Origin: Pseudomonas sp. Au-Pse12
GTDB lineage: Bacteria > Pseudomonadota > Gammaproteobacteria > Pseudomonadales > Pseudomonadaceae
Direction of reading: 5' to 3'
NCBI RefSeq assembly: GCF_021341665.1
Contig: NZ_JAJTTH010000011.1
Coordinates: forward strand, 1 to 64,000
DNA: 64,000 bases
A program made the position numbers and the translations under genes. Under the pieces are notes generated by a model. It searched no databases, was not told the origin of the DNA, and was given only the letters and a program-made list of their open reading frames with translations. Every line of letters starts with the position of its first letter. The first letter of the stretch is position 1. This document shows, piece after piece, positions 17,692-25,413 of the stretch.

Positions 17692-17949
17692 TCAGGGGTC
17701 AAGGGTCGCAACAGGTAATGGACGCGCCATGGGCGTCATCGAACGCCGGGACCAGGCTGTAGTCCCTGCAATAGAGCCATCGCACAGAAAAATGAGCGCG
17801 TTACTCTACCTGTGCATGCTGCCCCGACGTAGCGTTTTTCGGGTACCGCCGGTCGGCCAAGGCTCGTCGTTCGATGACGTGTTGCAGTGTCTGACCCCGC
17901 AGGGGAGGCAGAAATTCCTTTTTCCGTCTCGCAGGTTCAGGTTTGCCGG

Positions 17950-18336
17950 TCAGATCCAGACGTCGTTCTGGGCGGTGCGTTCGCCGCCCTGGTCGCCGGT
18001 GTTGAGCACGCCCTTGGGCTCGATCAGCAGCAGCTTGACCTCCTGTTCAGCCCAGGGTTTGTGCTCGACGCCCTTGGGCACCACGAACATCTCGCCGCTG
18101 CCGATGGACACCCGGCCGTCACGAAAGTCGATGTACAGCTGGCCATCGAGGACGATGAAGGTTTCGTCGGTGTCGGCGTGGCAGTGCCAGACGAACTCGC
18201 CCTGCAACTTGGAGATCTTGAACTGGTAGTCGTTCATCTCGGCGATCACCTTGGGTGTCCAGTGTTCGCTGAACAGGCCGAGCTTGTGCTTGAAATTGAT
18301 GCTCTGGTAGGCGTTTTGCGCGGTGGGGGTTGGCAT
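17950..18336 (-). CDS. Cupin domain protein
   Basis: 128 residues from the ATG at 18336. Single cupin barrel with motif 1 at 47-65 (GEFVWHCHADTDETFIVLDG; metal ligands His51, His53, Glu58) and motif 2 GEMFVVPKGVEHKPW with His92. All four metal-binding positions are present, so it may bind Fe, Mn or Zn. The role is unknown; small cupins of this type include isomerases and dioxygenases. It lies 81 bp downstream of the AraC gene on the same strand. Confidence 0.85.
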   Translation of the reverse strand: MPTPTAQNAYQSINFKHKLGLFSEHWTPKVIAEMNDYQFKISKLQGEFVWHCHADTDETFIVLDGQLYIDFRDGRVSIGSGEMFVVPKGVEHKPWAEQEVKLLLIEPKGVLNTGDQGGERTAQNDVWI

Positions 18337-18416
18337 GTTGCGGTCCACATCAGTGATGAATGAGCACTGAGGGTAAACAGCCGGCGGCATCGTTTTCTTG
18401 AACGATCGTGAGTGGC

Positions 18417-19226
18417 TCAGCGGCCGAGCATCTTCAGCCAGCGTGCCGGAGGCAGGCCGTAGGCCTGGCGGAACTGCCGGGTCATGTGGCTCTGGTCGGT
18501 GAAGCCGGCAATCAGCGCGGCGTTGGCCAGGGACTGGCCCTGTACCAGCAGCGCACGCACCAGGTCCAGGCGGCGCATGCTCAGGTAGCGGTAGGGGCTG
18601 GTGCCGAACAGCAGGCGAAAGTCCCGGGACAGGCTCCAGCGGTCGCGCCCGCTGTGGGCCTCCAGTTCGTCGAGGGTCAGGGTACGGTCCAGGGCGCCGT
18701 GAATGTATTCCCGGGCTCGCTCGGCCGCCACGTAGTCGAAACGCTGCCGCGACCGGGCGACGCCGGACACACTGTTCAGGGCCTGGGCCAGGTCGAACAG
18801 GGCGTCTTCCTGTTCCAGTGGGTCCAGCGGGCTGTCGACGCCGCGCAGCAAGACCTCGGTGGCGGCGAACAGCCGCGGGTCGTTGGACAGGCCGCCGGCA
18901 ATGAAGGGCAGCGGCTGGCCGCCGAGGATCTGCTGGATCAGCGCCGGCTCGACATACAGCATGCGGTAGTGGAAGCCGTCGTGGGTGCCGGCCTCGCCGT
19001 CGTGGGCTTCGTCGGGGTGCAGGACCATGGTTGCGCCGGGCAGGCTGTGGCGCCAGCCGCCGCGGTACTGGAAGCTCTGCACCCCGCGCAGGGTCCGGCC
19101 GATGGCGTAGGTATCGTGGCGGTGCATGTCATAGCCATGGCCGGCGAAATACGCCTCGATGCGCTCCAGGCCCCGGGCGGGTGGCGCGCGGTGAACCCAG
19201 TCGGTGACAGCAGTGGGTCTGGCCAT
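18417..19226 (-). CDS. AraC family transcriptional regulator
   Basis: 269 residues. N-terminal AraC-type cupin sensor (YDMHRHDTYAIGRTLRGVQSFQYRG, about 33-60) and C-terminal double HTH (about 170-265) ending FTDQSHMTRQFRQAYGLPPARWLKML. The start at 19226 has AGGA 8 nt upstream. The sensor plus the downstream cupin gene suggest that it could activate that gene, but no divergent promoter region exists. Confidence 0.88.
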   Translation of the reverse strand: MARPTAVTDWVHRAPPARGLERIEAYFAGHGYDMHRHDTYAIGRTLRGVQSFQYRGGWRHSLPGATMVLHPDEAHDGEAGTHDGFHYRMLYVEPALIQQILGGQPLPFIAGGLSNDPRLFAATEVLLRGVDSPLDPLEQEDALFDLAQALNSVSGVARSRQRFDYVAAERAREYIHGALDRTLTLDELEAHSGRDRWSLSRDFRLLFGTSPYRYLSMRRLDLVRALLVQGQSLANAALIAGFTDQSHMTRQFRQAYGLPPARWLKMLGR

Positions 19227-19299
19227 GGAACAGTCCTGATGGATAAAACCGAGGGCGCTACGTTAACCCAAGGGCGCGCGGGCTGTCTTGCCCCTCGGT

Positions 19300-19638
19300 T
19301 CAAGCCGTATCAGGGGCGGGGGCCTGTTTGCCAAGGTGGCCGAACTCGATGGGCGTCTTGGTGTAGAACAGCGAAAAGTCCTCGGCCTGCAGGCGCTCGA
19401 ACAGCCGTTGCGCTTCGGCTTCGCTGATGGCCAGGCGAATTTCCAGGGGCTGGTCGGCCAGCTCGAAGAAGTGCGCCGAATGCAGGTGCCGGGAGTGCCC
19501 GAAGCCCTCGATGGCGGTCGACAGCGTGGCGCCGCGCAAGCCCATCTGCTGCGCCAGGTCGACCACCCAGTCGCCGAGCATCTTGCCGTGGTAGCGACGG
19601 TTCTGCTGGGTAAAGAAGATCACCAGATAGCCTTTCAT
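19300..19638 (-). CDS. DUF190 family PII-like protein
   Basis: 112 residues, the full length of the family. Typical motifs: MKGYLVIFFTQQNRRYHGKMLGDWVV at the start, GLRGATLSTAIEGFGH and HFFELADQPLEIRLAISE, and KTPIEFGHLG at the end. DUF190 proteins have a ferredoxin-like fold related to PII signalling proteins and commonly sit next to crcB fluoride channels. No crcB is present here; the neighbours are an AraC regulator and, divergently, a GNAT. Ribosome site AGGAACGCAATC. Confidence 0.85.
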   Translation of the reverse strand: MKGYLVIFFTQQNRRYHGKMLGDWVVDLAQQMGLRGATLSTAIEGFGHSRHLHSAHFFELADQPLEIRLAISEAEAQRLFERLQAEDFSLFYTKTPIEFGHLGKQAPAPDTA

Positions 19639-19884
19639 GATTGCGTTCCTGCAGCGTGGCAGTGGGTTCCTTGAGCATAGTTGCCGGCTTATTCGACGGT
19701 TGCCTGGGCAGGCACGAGTGGAGTAGCGTCAGCACCCCCAGCCCCTCTTCACGGCCACTTGCATTCATGCGCGCTGCGCTGCTTCTCTGCTATCGCTGGA
19801 CCTGCGTTGAGCGCCCGGCCTGGTGCGCTTGCTACGCTCTGAATCTCAACAAGGACGATCCGTCCCCACATCAGGAGACTGAAC

Positions 19885-20364
19885 ATGGCCGTTACTTTTC
19901 GCCCGGTGGCTGATGCCGACATTCCACGTATCTGCAGTTTTGTGGGCAATCCCCAGGAGCTGTTTTTCTTCTTTCCTGCTGCCACCTGGCCGCTGACCCA
20001 CGACCAGTTGCGCGACTCCATCGCCCAGCGCAGCGACTCGACGGTGATCGAGCGTGATGGCCAGGTGGTGGGTTTTGCCAATTTCTACCGCTGGGGCAAC
20101 GGCGGCACCTGCACCATCGGCAACGTGATCGTCGACCCCGAAGTGCGCGGCGCCGGCCTGGGCGCACAGTTGATCGGGCAGATGATCTATATCGCCCGCA
20201 GCAAGCACCAGGCCAGCGAGGTGACGCTCTCCTGCTTCAACAGCAATGTGGCGGGGTTGCTGTTCTATCCGAAGCTGGGGTTTGTGCCGTTCGCCATCGA
20301 AGAGCGCAAGAACAAGGAACAGGAGCGGGTGGCGCTGATCCACCTGCGCTACAGCCCGAGCTGA
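19885..20364 (+). CDS. GNAT family N-acetyltransferase
   Basis: 159 residues. Acetyl-CoA loop NVIVDPEVRGAGLGAQLIGQM (about 80-100) followed by CFNSNVAGLLFYPKLGFVPF. The ATG at 19885 has AGGAG 7 nt upstream. Thirty-nine bp later the D-Ala-D-Ala ligase gene starts on the same strand, so they may share a transcript. Substrate unknown. Confidence 0.87.
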   Translation: MAVTFRPVADADIPRICSFVGNPQELFFFFPAATWPLTHDQLRDSIAQRSDSTVIERDGQVVGFANFYRWGNGGTCTIGNVIVDPEVRGAGLGAQLIGQMIYIARSKHQASEVTLSCFNSNVAGLLFYPKLGFVPFAIEERKNKEQERVALIHLRYSPS

Positions 20365-20403
20365 AACCATGGGCCATCAGAGAACGTTCAACAGGAACCA
20401 GTC

Positions 20404-21498
20404 ATGAGCAAGTTGCGGGTCGGGATTATATTTGGTGGCCGTTCGGCCGAACACGAAGTGTCGCTGCAGTCGGCGCGCAATATCGTCGATGCCCTGGATC
20501 GCACGCGCTTCGAGCCGGTGCTGATCGGCATCGACAAGCAGGGGCACTGGCACCTCAACGACACCTCGAACTTTTTGATCAACCAGGAAAACCCGGCGCT
20601 GATCGCCCTCAACCAGTCCAACCGCGAGCTGGCGGTGGTGCCGGGCAAGGCCAGCCAGCAGTTGGTGGAAACCAGCAGCCAGGAGTTGCTGGGGCACGTG
20701 GATGTGATCTTCCCGATCGTCCACGGCACCCTGGGTGAAGACGGTTGCCTGCAGGGCCTGCTGCGCATGGCCGACCTGCCTTTTGTCGGCTCCGACGTGC
20801 TGGGCTCGGCGGTGTGCATGGACAAGGACATCAGCAAGCGCCTGCTGCGCGACGCCGGGCTGGCCGTGACCCCGTTCATCACCCTGACCCGGGCCACCCG
20901 CAGCCGCTACGGTTTTGCCCAGGCGCGGGAAGCGCTCGGCCTGCCGCTGTTCGTCAAACCGGCGAACCAGGGCTCCTCGGTGGGCGTGAGCAAGGTCGAC
21001 AACGAGGCCGACTACGATGCCGCGGTGGCGCTGGCCCTGGGGTTCGATCACAAGGTGCTGGTGGAATCGGCGGTGCGCGGGCGGGAAATCGAATGCGCGG
21101 TGCTGGGCAATGACCAGCCGGTCGCCAGTGGCTGCGGCGAGATCGTGGTCGGCAACGGTTTCTATTCCTACGACAGCAAGTACATCGACGCAGACGCGGC
21201 CCAGGTGCTGGTGCCGGCAGACATCAGCGTCGAGCACAGCGAACGCATCCGCGCCCTGGCCATCGAGGCGTTCCAGGTACTGGGCTGCTCCGGGTTGGCC
21301 CGGGTCGATGTGTTTCTCACCGACGACGGTGAAGTGCTGATCAATGAAATCAACTCGTTGCCCGGGTTCACCCGCATCAGCATGTACCCCAAGCTATGGC
21401 AGGCCGCCGGCATGCGCTACAGCGAGCTGGTGAGCCGCCTGATCGAGCTGGCGCTGGAGCGCCATGCCGAGCGGCAAGGCCTGAAAATCAACCGCTGA
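20404..21498 (+). CDS. ddlA: D-alanine--D-alanine ligase
   Basis: 364 residues, the length of DdlA enzymes rather than the shorter DdlB. N-terminal domain KLRVGIIFGGRSAEHEVSLQSARNI; ATP-grasp region FVKPANQGSSVGVSKV and the metal-binding end VDVFLTDDGEVLINEINSLPGFT (Glu and Asn ligands). Makes D-Ala-D-Ala for peptidoglycan in the cytoplasm. It is outside any mur-fts cluster, which suggests an additional copy. Start preceded by AGGA; a gamma-glutamylcyclotransferase gene follows after 30 bp. Confidence 0.93.
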   Translation: MSKLRVGIIFGGRSAEHEVSLQSARNIVDALDRTRFEPVLIGIDKQGHWHLNDTSNFLINQENPALIALNQSNRELAVVPGKASQQLVETSSQELLGHVDVIFPIVHGTLGEDGCLQGLLRMADLPFVGSDVLGSAVCMDKDISKRLLRDAGLAVTPFITLTRATRSRYGFAQAREALGLPLFVKPANQGSSVGVSKVDNEADYDAAVALALGFDHKVLVESAVRGREIECAVLGNDQPVASGCGEIVVGNGFYSYDSKYIDADAAQVLVPADISVEHSERIRALAIEAFQVLGCSGLARVDVFLTDDGEVLINEINSLPGFTRISMYPKLWQAAGMRYSELVSRLIELALERHAERQGLKINR

Positions 21499-21528
21499 AG
21501 CGGATCATCGTGTTTAAGGACGTGACGA

Positions 21529-21882
21529 ATGAGTTCGGCAACAGAAGCCTCGGTCTACCTGTTTTCCTACGGCACCCTGCAAGACAAGGCGGTACAGCTG
21601 GCTAACTTTGGCCGTGAGTTGAGTGGCAGCAAGGATGCGATGCTCGGCTACGAGCAGAGCTGGGTGGAAATCACCGATCCCGAGGTATTGGCCGCCAGTG
21701 GCAAGACCCATCACCCGATCCTGCGCCCGGGGGCGGCGGACAGCGCGCCGATTGCCGGCACGGTGTTTCAGATTACCCCCGAGGAACTGGCGGCAGCCGA
21801 CCGCTATGAAGTCGCCGACTACAAGCGGGTCAGCGTGACCCTGGCCTCGGGGATCCAGGCCTGGGTCTACGTCAGCGCCTGA
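21529..21882 (+). CDS. Gamma-glutamylcyclotransferase family protein (AIG2-like)
   Basis: 117 residues. The substrate loop VYLFSYGTL (Y-G-T-L, residues about 9-17) and a conserved acidic residue in PEELAAADRYEVADYKRVSVTL identify the cyclotransferase fold, which releases 5-oxoproline from gamma-glutamyl amines or dipeptides. AAGGA precedes the ATG by 8 nt. It lies 30 bp after the D-Ala-D-Ala ligase gene on the same strand and is probably co-transcribed with it. Exact substrate unknown. Confidence 0.88.
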   Translation: MSSATEASVYLFSYGTLQDKAVQLANFGRELSGSKDAMLGYEQSWVEITDPEVLAASGKTHHPILRPGAADSAPIAGTVFQITPEELAAADRYEVADYKRVSVTLASGIQAWVYVSA

Positions 21883-21891
21883 GTTCCTGAC

Positions 21892-22473
21892 TCACTCCGG
21901 CGGCAGCATCACCCCGATGCACGCCAGGGCCAGCAGCACCGCCCCGAGCACGATGAACACATAGTTCAGCGGGGTGAAACGGGCGTTGCTGCGGCCTTCG
22001 GGGTCCCCGGCGGCGGCATTCAGGCCGCGCTGGCCCAGCCAGGTGACCCACGCCAGCACCGGCAGCAGCGCCAGGCTGGCGATGTCGGTTACCGGGTAGC
22101 CGATGTTCTTGCGTGACAGCGCATCCACCACGTTGTTGATGATCAGCCCCACCACAAACAGGGTCGCCAGTTCACCGGGGCGCCAGTCATGGCTGCGGCC
22201 GTCGCGCTTGAGCTGTGCATCGGCTTCGCGGTACAGCGCATGGGTAAAGAAAATCGCGAAGAACGCCCGGGCCACCGGCCACAACTCCTGGCCGCTGGCG
22301 TACTTGAATTGATGCCAGTTCTTGTAGGCCCAATACAGCTGGTAGATACCGAAGGTGAGGACGTACAGGGTCAGGAACTTGGCCTTGGACACCACATAGA
22401 ACGGTTGTGGCGCCGTGTGCGCCGAAGGGGCGACCAGATCCGCCTGGGGCGGGGCGTAGAGGTTGTCAGACAC
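21892..22473 (-). CDS. Multi-pass inner membrane protein of unknown function
   Basis: 193 residues from the GTG at 22473. I prefer it to the GTG at 22479 because AAGGAG ends 5 nt before it and would abut the other. The N-terminus has the short NLYAPPQADL motif common to several Pseudomonas membrane proteins, followed by four or five hydrophobic segments (around 32-50, 67-80, 100-118, 130-150, 168-190). No catalytic motif was recognised. Convergent with the cyclotransferase gene, stop codons 9 bp apart. Confidence 0.7.
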   Translation of the reverse strand: MSDNLYAPPQADLVAPSAHTAPQPFYVVSKAKFLTLYVLTFGIYQLYWAYKNWHQFKYASGQELWPVARAFFAIFFTHALYREADAQLKRDGRSHDWRPGELATLFVVGLIINNVVDALSRKNIGYPVTDIASLALLPVLAWVTWLGQRGLNAAAGDPEGRSNARFTPLNYVFIVLGAVLLALACIGVMLPPE

Positions 22474-22539
22474 GGGCACTCCTTGGGTTGGGTCTGAGGG
22501 GAAGGGGGCAAGCCTACCGCAGTCGGGTGGCGCTGTTGA

Positions 22540-23265
22540 TCATGAGGTGGCTTTCCGGCCGATCCAGGAGTACTGGAAGGCCTTGGCTTCACCCCGATGC
22601 ACGCGTCGGCGATAGCTGGCCAGGGTCGGGGTCGAGCAGTAGGTGCACAGCTCGCTGATTTCGATCTGCTCATCCTCGATGCCGGCGGCCTGCAGCAGGT
22701 ACACGGCATAGCGGCTCAGGTCGAACCATAGGGAGTCGGCCTGGGTCGGCTGTGGCGGGGGAATTTGCGGGGGCAGCCGCGGGGCCGGCTGCTGGCGACT
22801 CCAGGGCGCTTGCGCAGCGGGCCACAGCGGATCCTGAGTGGCGGACAGGGTGTCGATGAAATCGGCGCTGACTTCATAACAGCAGGGTTTGATCGACGGG
22901 CCGATGGCCACTCGCAATTGCCGTGGGGCGATGCCCTTGCTGGCGAAGTGTTGCAGCACATTGGCGATGATCCCGCCGTGCAGGCCTTTCCAGCCACCAT
23001 GCACCGCCGCCACCCAGGAACCGTCGTCGCTGCTGATCAGCAACGGCAGGCAGTCGGCGGTGACCACCGCGATGGGCCGGCTGGAATGGGTGAGGACCGC
23101 ATCGCCGCGAATGATCCCGCTGGGCAGGGTGGTGCTGGCGTGCACCACCTCGCCACTGTGGACCTGCGAGCAGAAGAACAGGTTGGCCGGCAGGGCAGCG
23201 CCCAGGGTCGAAAACTCATGACGGATGCCGGGTATCTGGTTCAACACACCTGCCTGGAAACTCAT
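22540..23265 (-). CDS. Polyphenol oxidase / PgeF-like (YfiH) family protein
   Basis: 241 residues from the ATG at 23265 (MSFQAGVLNQIPGIRH). The three family zinc/copper ligands are present: His in CSQVHSGEVV, Cys in VVTADCLPLLI and His in AAVHGGWKGL. Family members were called laccase-like; the E. coli protein is now known as PgeF, which removes L-Ser mis-incorporated into peptidoglycan precursors. A Pro-rich insert (about 158-175: PRLPPQIPPPQP) is unusual. The context (next to a MerR gene) differs from the usual rluD-linked copy, so it may be a second paralogue. Confidence 0.8.
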   Translation of the reverse strand: MSFQAGVLNQIPGIRHEFSTLGAALPANLFFCSQVHSGEVVHASTTLPSGIIRGDAVLTHSSRPIAVVTADCLPLLISSDDGSWVAAVHGGWKGLHGGIIANVLQHFASKGIAPRQLRVAIGPSIKPCCYEVSADFIDTLSATQDPLWPAAQAPWSRQQPAPRLPPQIPPPQPTQADSLWFDLSRYAVYLLQAAGIEDEQIEISELCTYCSTPTLASYRRRVHRGEAKAFQYSWIGRKATS

Positions 23266-23398
23266 CGGGCCTTCGCTCGGTAACCTGGGAATGGCTGCAG
23301 AGCATAGCGGTATCCGAGGCACTTTTGCTGACCGGCCGCGCTGCAAAGGCAGCGCCAGACCAGCGGTTGCCTGCGGGGCGGCCTGCCTTGCGGATGTT

Positions 23399-24211
23399 TC
23401 AGGCCTTGAGCGGGATGTACAGCTCCACCACGCTGTCCGGGTGCATGGGCCCCAGGAAACGCTCACCGGTGTATTCGAATTCCACCGCTTCGATCGGCAT
23501 CAGCCCGGCGGCGGGCAGCCATTCGCTGTAGGCGGCGCGAAAGGTTTCCGGCAGGGTGGCCACGGTGCCGTGATGCTCGACCCGGGCGTAGTGGCGGGCG
23601 GGGATGTCCAGCTCGACCATGCCCGGCACCAGGGGCGCGTCGGCGGCCACCGGCAAGCCGGCCACGTAGCGCCACTGGCCGTCTTCCAGGGGCTGGCAGA
23701 TGCCGTAGGTGCCCACCGGCTCGGCCAGGCGCTGGATTTCCTGCTCCCGGGGTTCGAAGCGTTGCCAGAGCTCGGCGATGGAGCCCGGGTCGTCCTGCTG
23801 CCAGGACATGCCGATGATCCGTTGCCGGGCCAGGAACACCTTCTGCGGTGTCTGCGGGGCAGGGATCTGGCGCTGTGGCTGGGCCAGGTAGCGTTGCAGG
23901 TGGCCGAGCACTTTCTGGCTGCGGGCAATCTCGCTTTCCAGCTGCCGGGCATGCTCCTGCAACGACTGCTGCATGTGCAGCACGCTGTCCAGGCCGCCCT
24001 GGTCCGCCAGCGTGCGGATGTCTTCCAGGGACATGCCCAACTGCCGCAGCCAGACGATACGGCCCAGGGTCACGATCTGGTCCGGGCTGTAGTAGCGGTA
24101 GCCGTTGTCGCGGCCAGTGAGGGCCGGGGTAAACAGGCCGATGCTGTCGTAATGGCGCAGGGTCTTGGTGGTGAGGCCGTGGCAGCGGGCCATTTGTCCG
24201 ATGGTGAGCAT
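23399..24211 (-). CDS. MerR family regulator with GyrI-like effector domain
   Basis: 270 residues; ATG at 24211 follows AAGGACGCTCC. N-terminal MerR HTH (MLTIGQMARCHGLTTKTLRHYDSIGLF) and coiled coil (about 80-115), then a C-terminal GyrI/AraC-effector-binding barrel (about 130-270), with EYTGERFLGPMHPDSVVELYIPL at the end. This BmrR-like arrangement senses hydrophobic or cationic compounds. No metal-binding Cys pair. No efflux gene is adjacent; the nearest gene on the same strand downstream is the PgeF-like one. Confidence 0.88.
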   Translation of the reverse strand: MLTIGQMARCHGLTTKTLRHYDSIGLFTPALTGRDNGYRYYSPDQIVTLGRIVWLRQLGMSLEDIRTLADQGGLDSVLHMQQSLQEHARQLESEIARSQKVLGHLQRYLAQPQRQIPAPQTPQKVFLARQRIIGMSWQQDDPGSIAELWQRFEPREQEIQRLAEPVGTYGICQPLEDGQWRYVAGLPVAADAPLVPGMVELDIPARHYARVEHHGTVATLPETFRAAYSEWLPAAGLMPIEAVEFEYTGERFLGPMHPDSVVELYIPLKA

Positions 24212-24289
24212 GGAGCGTCCTTGGTGGTGTTGGGTTGCCAGGCAGGTTGGGCCTTTACCCAAGGGCAAGCTCAAGCCCGGCAGCGTGGC

Positions 24290-24661
24290 TCAGGACGACT
24301 TGCTCGGCTTGATCAGGCTTTCGGCCGGGATGCCGAACAGTTGGTGCAGTTTCCAGATCATCGGCAGGGTCAGCGCGCGCTTGCCGTTGAGCACCTCGTA
24401 GACGCGGTTGGTGCGGCCGATGGCCGGCGCCAGGTCGGCGGCGGACAAGCCGGACTGCTCCATGCGGAACTTGATCGCCTCGATCGGGTTGGGCAGGTCC
24501 AGGGGAAACTGCCTGGCTTCGTACGCCTCGATCAGGGTGATCATCACGTCGAAGTAATCGCCTTCAGGCGTCCCGGGCTGCGGTTCGTTGTCGAACAGGG
24601 GCGAGACGCTTTGCAGTGCGGCGCGGTAGTCCTGGTCGGTGTGGATAGGGCGGATGTTCAT
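24290..24661 (-). CDS. higA: HigA-type antitoxin (helix-turn-helix)
   Basis: 123 residues. HTH of the XRE/HigA kind at about 68-112 (EQSGLSAADLAPAIGRTNRVYEVLNGKRALTLPMIWKLHQLFG), preceded by an acidic N-terminal region (GDYFDVMITLIEAYE) typical of the long HigA group. Starts 5 bp after the toxin stop, so toxin and antitoxin form an operon in the HigB-first order. Would neutralise HigB and repress the operon at the palindrome upstream. Confidence 0.88.
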   Translation of the reverse strand: MNIRPIHTDQDYRAALQSVSPLFDNEPQPGTPEGDYFDVMITLIEAYEARQFPLDLPNPIEAIKFRMEQSGLSAADLAPAIGRTNRVYEVLNGKRALTLPMIWKLHQLFGIPAESLIKPSKSS

Positions 24662-24666
24662 CTGGG

Positions 24667-24969
24667 TTACTCCATGTCTGCGCTGTCGGCATCAATGGCG
24701 TCGTACTGCCGGTGGGTGCCTATGAACTTGATGTACAGCGCGCCGAAACGATAGGCCACGGCAACGACCAGTCGATACTCGTTGCCCTTGATGTTGAAGA
24801 CCACCCTGCGGCTTTTGAGAATGCTTGCGTTGCGATACTGGTCCTTGATCTGCGCAGGGTTGGACCACTCGGCATTCCTCGCTTCATCGACCCAAGCCAG
24901 TAAAGGCTGCTCTGCATCCGGGTACTTCTCCCAGAAGGCCTTCAACTGACTGACTGCAATAATTCTCAT
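24667..24969 (-). CDS. higB: HigB-type mRNA interferase toxin
   Basis: 100 residues, RelE-superfamily fold of the HigB type: QLKAFWEKYPDAEQPLLAWVDEARNAEWSNPAQIKDQYRNASIL and the C-terminal FNIKGNEYRLVVAVAY..GALYIKFIGTHRQYDAID. HIGTH.EYD is the family signature and here appears as FIGTHRQYDAID. Cleaves mRNA at the ribosome when free. First gene of the module, start ATG at 24969, with an operator-like palindrome 12 bp upstream. Confidence 0.88.
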   Translation of the reverse strand: MRIIAVSQLKAFWEKYPDAEQPLLAWVDEARNAEWSNPAQIKDQYRNASILKSRRVVFNIKGNEYRLVVAVAYRFGALYIKFIGTHRQYDAIDADSADME

Positions 24970-24980
24970 GGCGCGATCCT

Positions 24981-24997
24981 AGTCCCGTGCTGGGACT
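24981..24997. promoter_or_regulatory. Candidate HigA operator palindrome
   Basis: AGTCCC-GTGCT-GGGACT, six-base arms around five bases, 12-28 bp before the higB start codon. Position fits autoregulation by the antitoxin; inference. Confidence 0.45.
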
Positions 24998-25029
24998 TAA
25001 ACAAGTCACTGAGTGCGTCAGGCGACGTA

Positions 25030-25053
25030 CGGGCAGATCGCTGGATCTGCCCG
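25030..25053 (-). terminator. Hairpin after the DUF3077 gene
   Basis: CGGGCAGATC-GCTG-GATCTGCCCG, a perfect 10-bp stem 32 bp past the DUF3077 stop codon. No T tract follows on either strand, so termination is uncertain. Confidence 0.45.
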
Positions 25054-25084
25054 CGCAGGCGACGTCGGCTCAGGGACGATCAGG

Positions 25085-25351
25085 TCATGCAGAGAGCGTG
25101 GCGTGCACGTCGTCCATCAGTGCCTTGCCCATCTCTGCCAGGTAGTGTGCCGCCCAAGCATAGCGGTCGCACCGCGGCTCCATGGCCGCCTCCAGGGTGA
25201 ATTGCTTTGCCAGATGCAACAGGGTCGAGGCGTGCTCCAGGGCATCGCTGATCGGCACATCGGCATTGACGCGAAACAGCGGATGCAGGTGCTCGCCGCA
25301 CTGGGAAAAGCGGACTTCACCGAGGGTGGTCAGTGGCGATTGAGTAGTCAT
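25085..25351 (-). CDS. DUF3077 domain protein
   Basis: 88 residues. I recognise the Pseudomonas DUF3077 pattern: FRVNADVPISDALEHASTLLHLAKQ (about 26-50) and AAHYLAEMGKALMDD (about 67-81). The protein is all-helical, cytoplasmic, and of unknown function. Its ATG at 25351 overlaps the stop codon of a 21-codon ORF upstream (ATGA) and its ribosome site GGAGG lies inside that ORF, so translation is probably coupled. It sits between two toxin-antitoxin modules but shows no toxin or antitoxin features itself. Confidence 0.8.
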   Translation of the reverse strand: MTTQSPLTTLGEVRFSQCGEHLHPLFRVNADVPISDALEHASTLLHLAKQFTLEAAMEPRCDRYAWAAHYLAEMGKALMDDVHATLSA

Positions 25352-25413
25352 CGGGCACCTCCGGTTTTGTGTGACGGGAGGTGTGGGGGAAACAGATTGC
25401 AGAAGCAGTTCAT
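25348..25413 (-). CDS. 21-residue leader ORF overlapping the DUF3077 gene
   Basis: A short ORF below the usual length cut-off. It begins ATG at 25413 with a near-ideal AAGGAG ribosome site 8 nt upstream and ends in a TGA that shares two bases with the DUF3077 start codon. The peptide begins MNCFCNLFPPHLP and ends SHKTGGAR: two Cys close together, then a PPHLP stretch (a possible ribosome-slowing Pro pair). Strong ribosome site plus ATGA coupling argue that it is translated. Function unknown; it could be a regulatory leader peptide or a small protein. Confidence 0.6.
   Translation of the reverse strand: MNCFCNLFPPHLPSHKTGGAR

Noticed and set aside
17630..18229. 199-codon plus-strand frame over the bphO-cupin gap
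   Set aside because: Runs through bphO and the cupin gene in antisense; no ribosome site at any internal ATG.
23225..24754. 509-codon plus-strand frame opposite MerR and higA
   Set aside because: Covers parts of three genes on the other strand; not protein-like.
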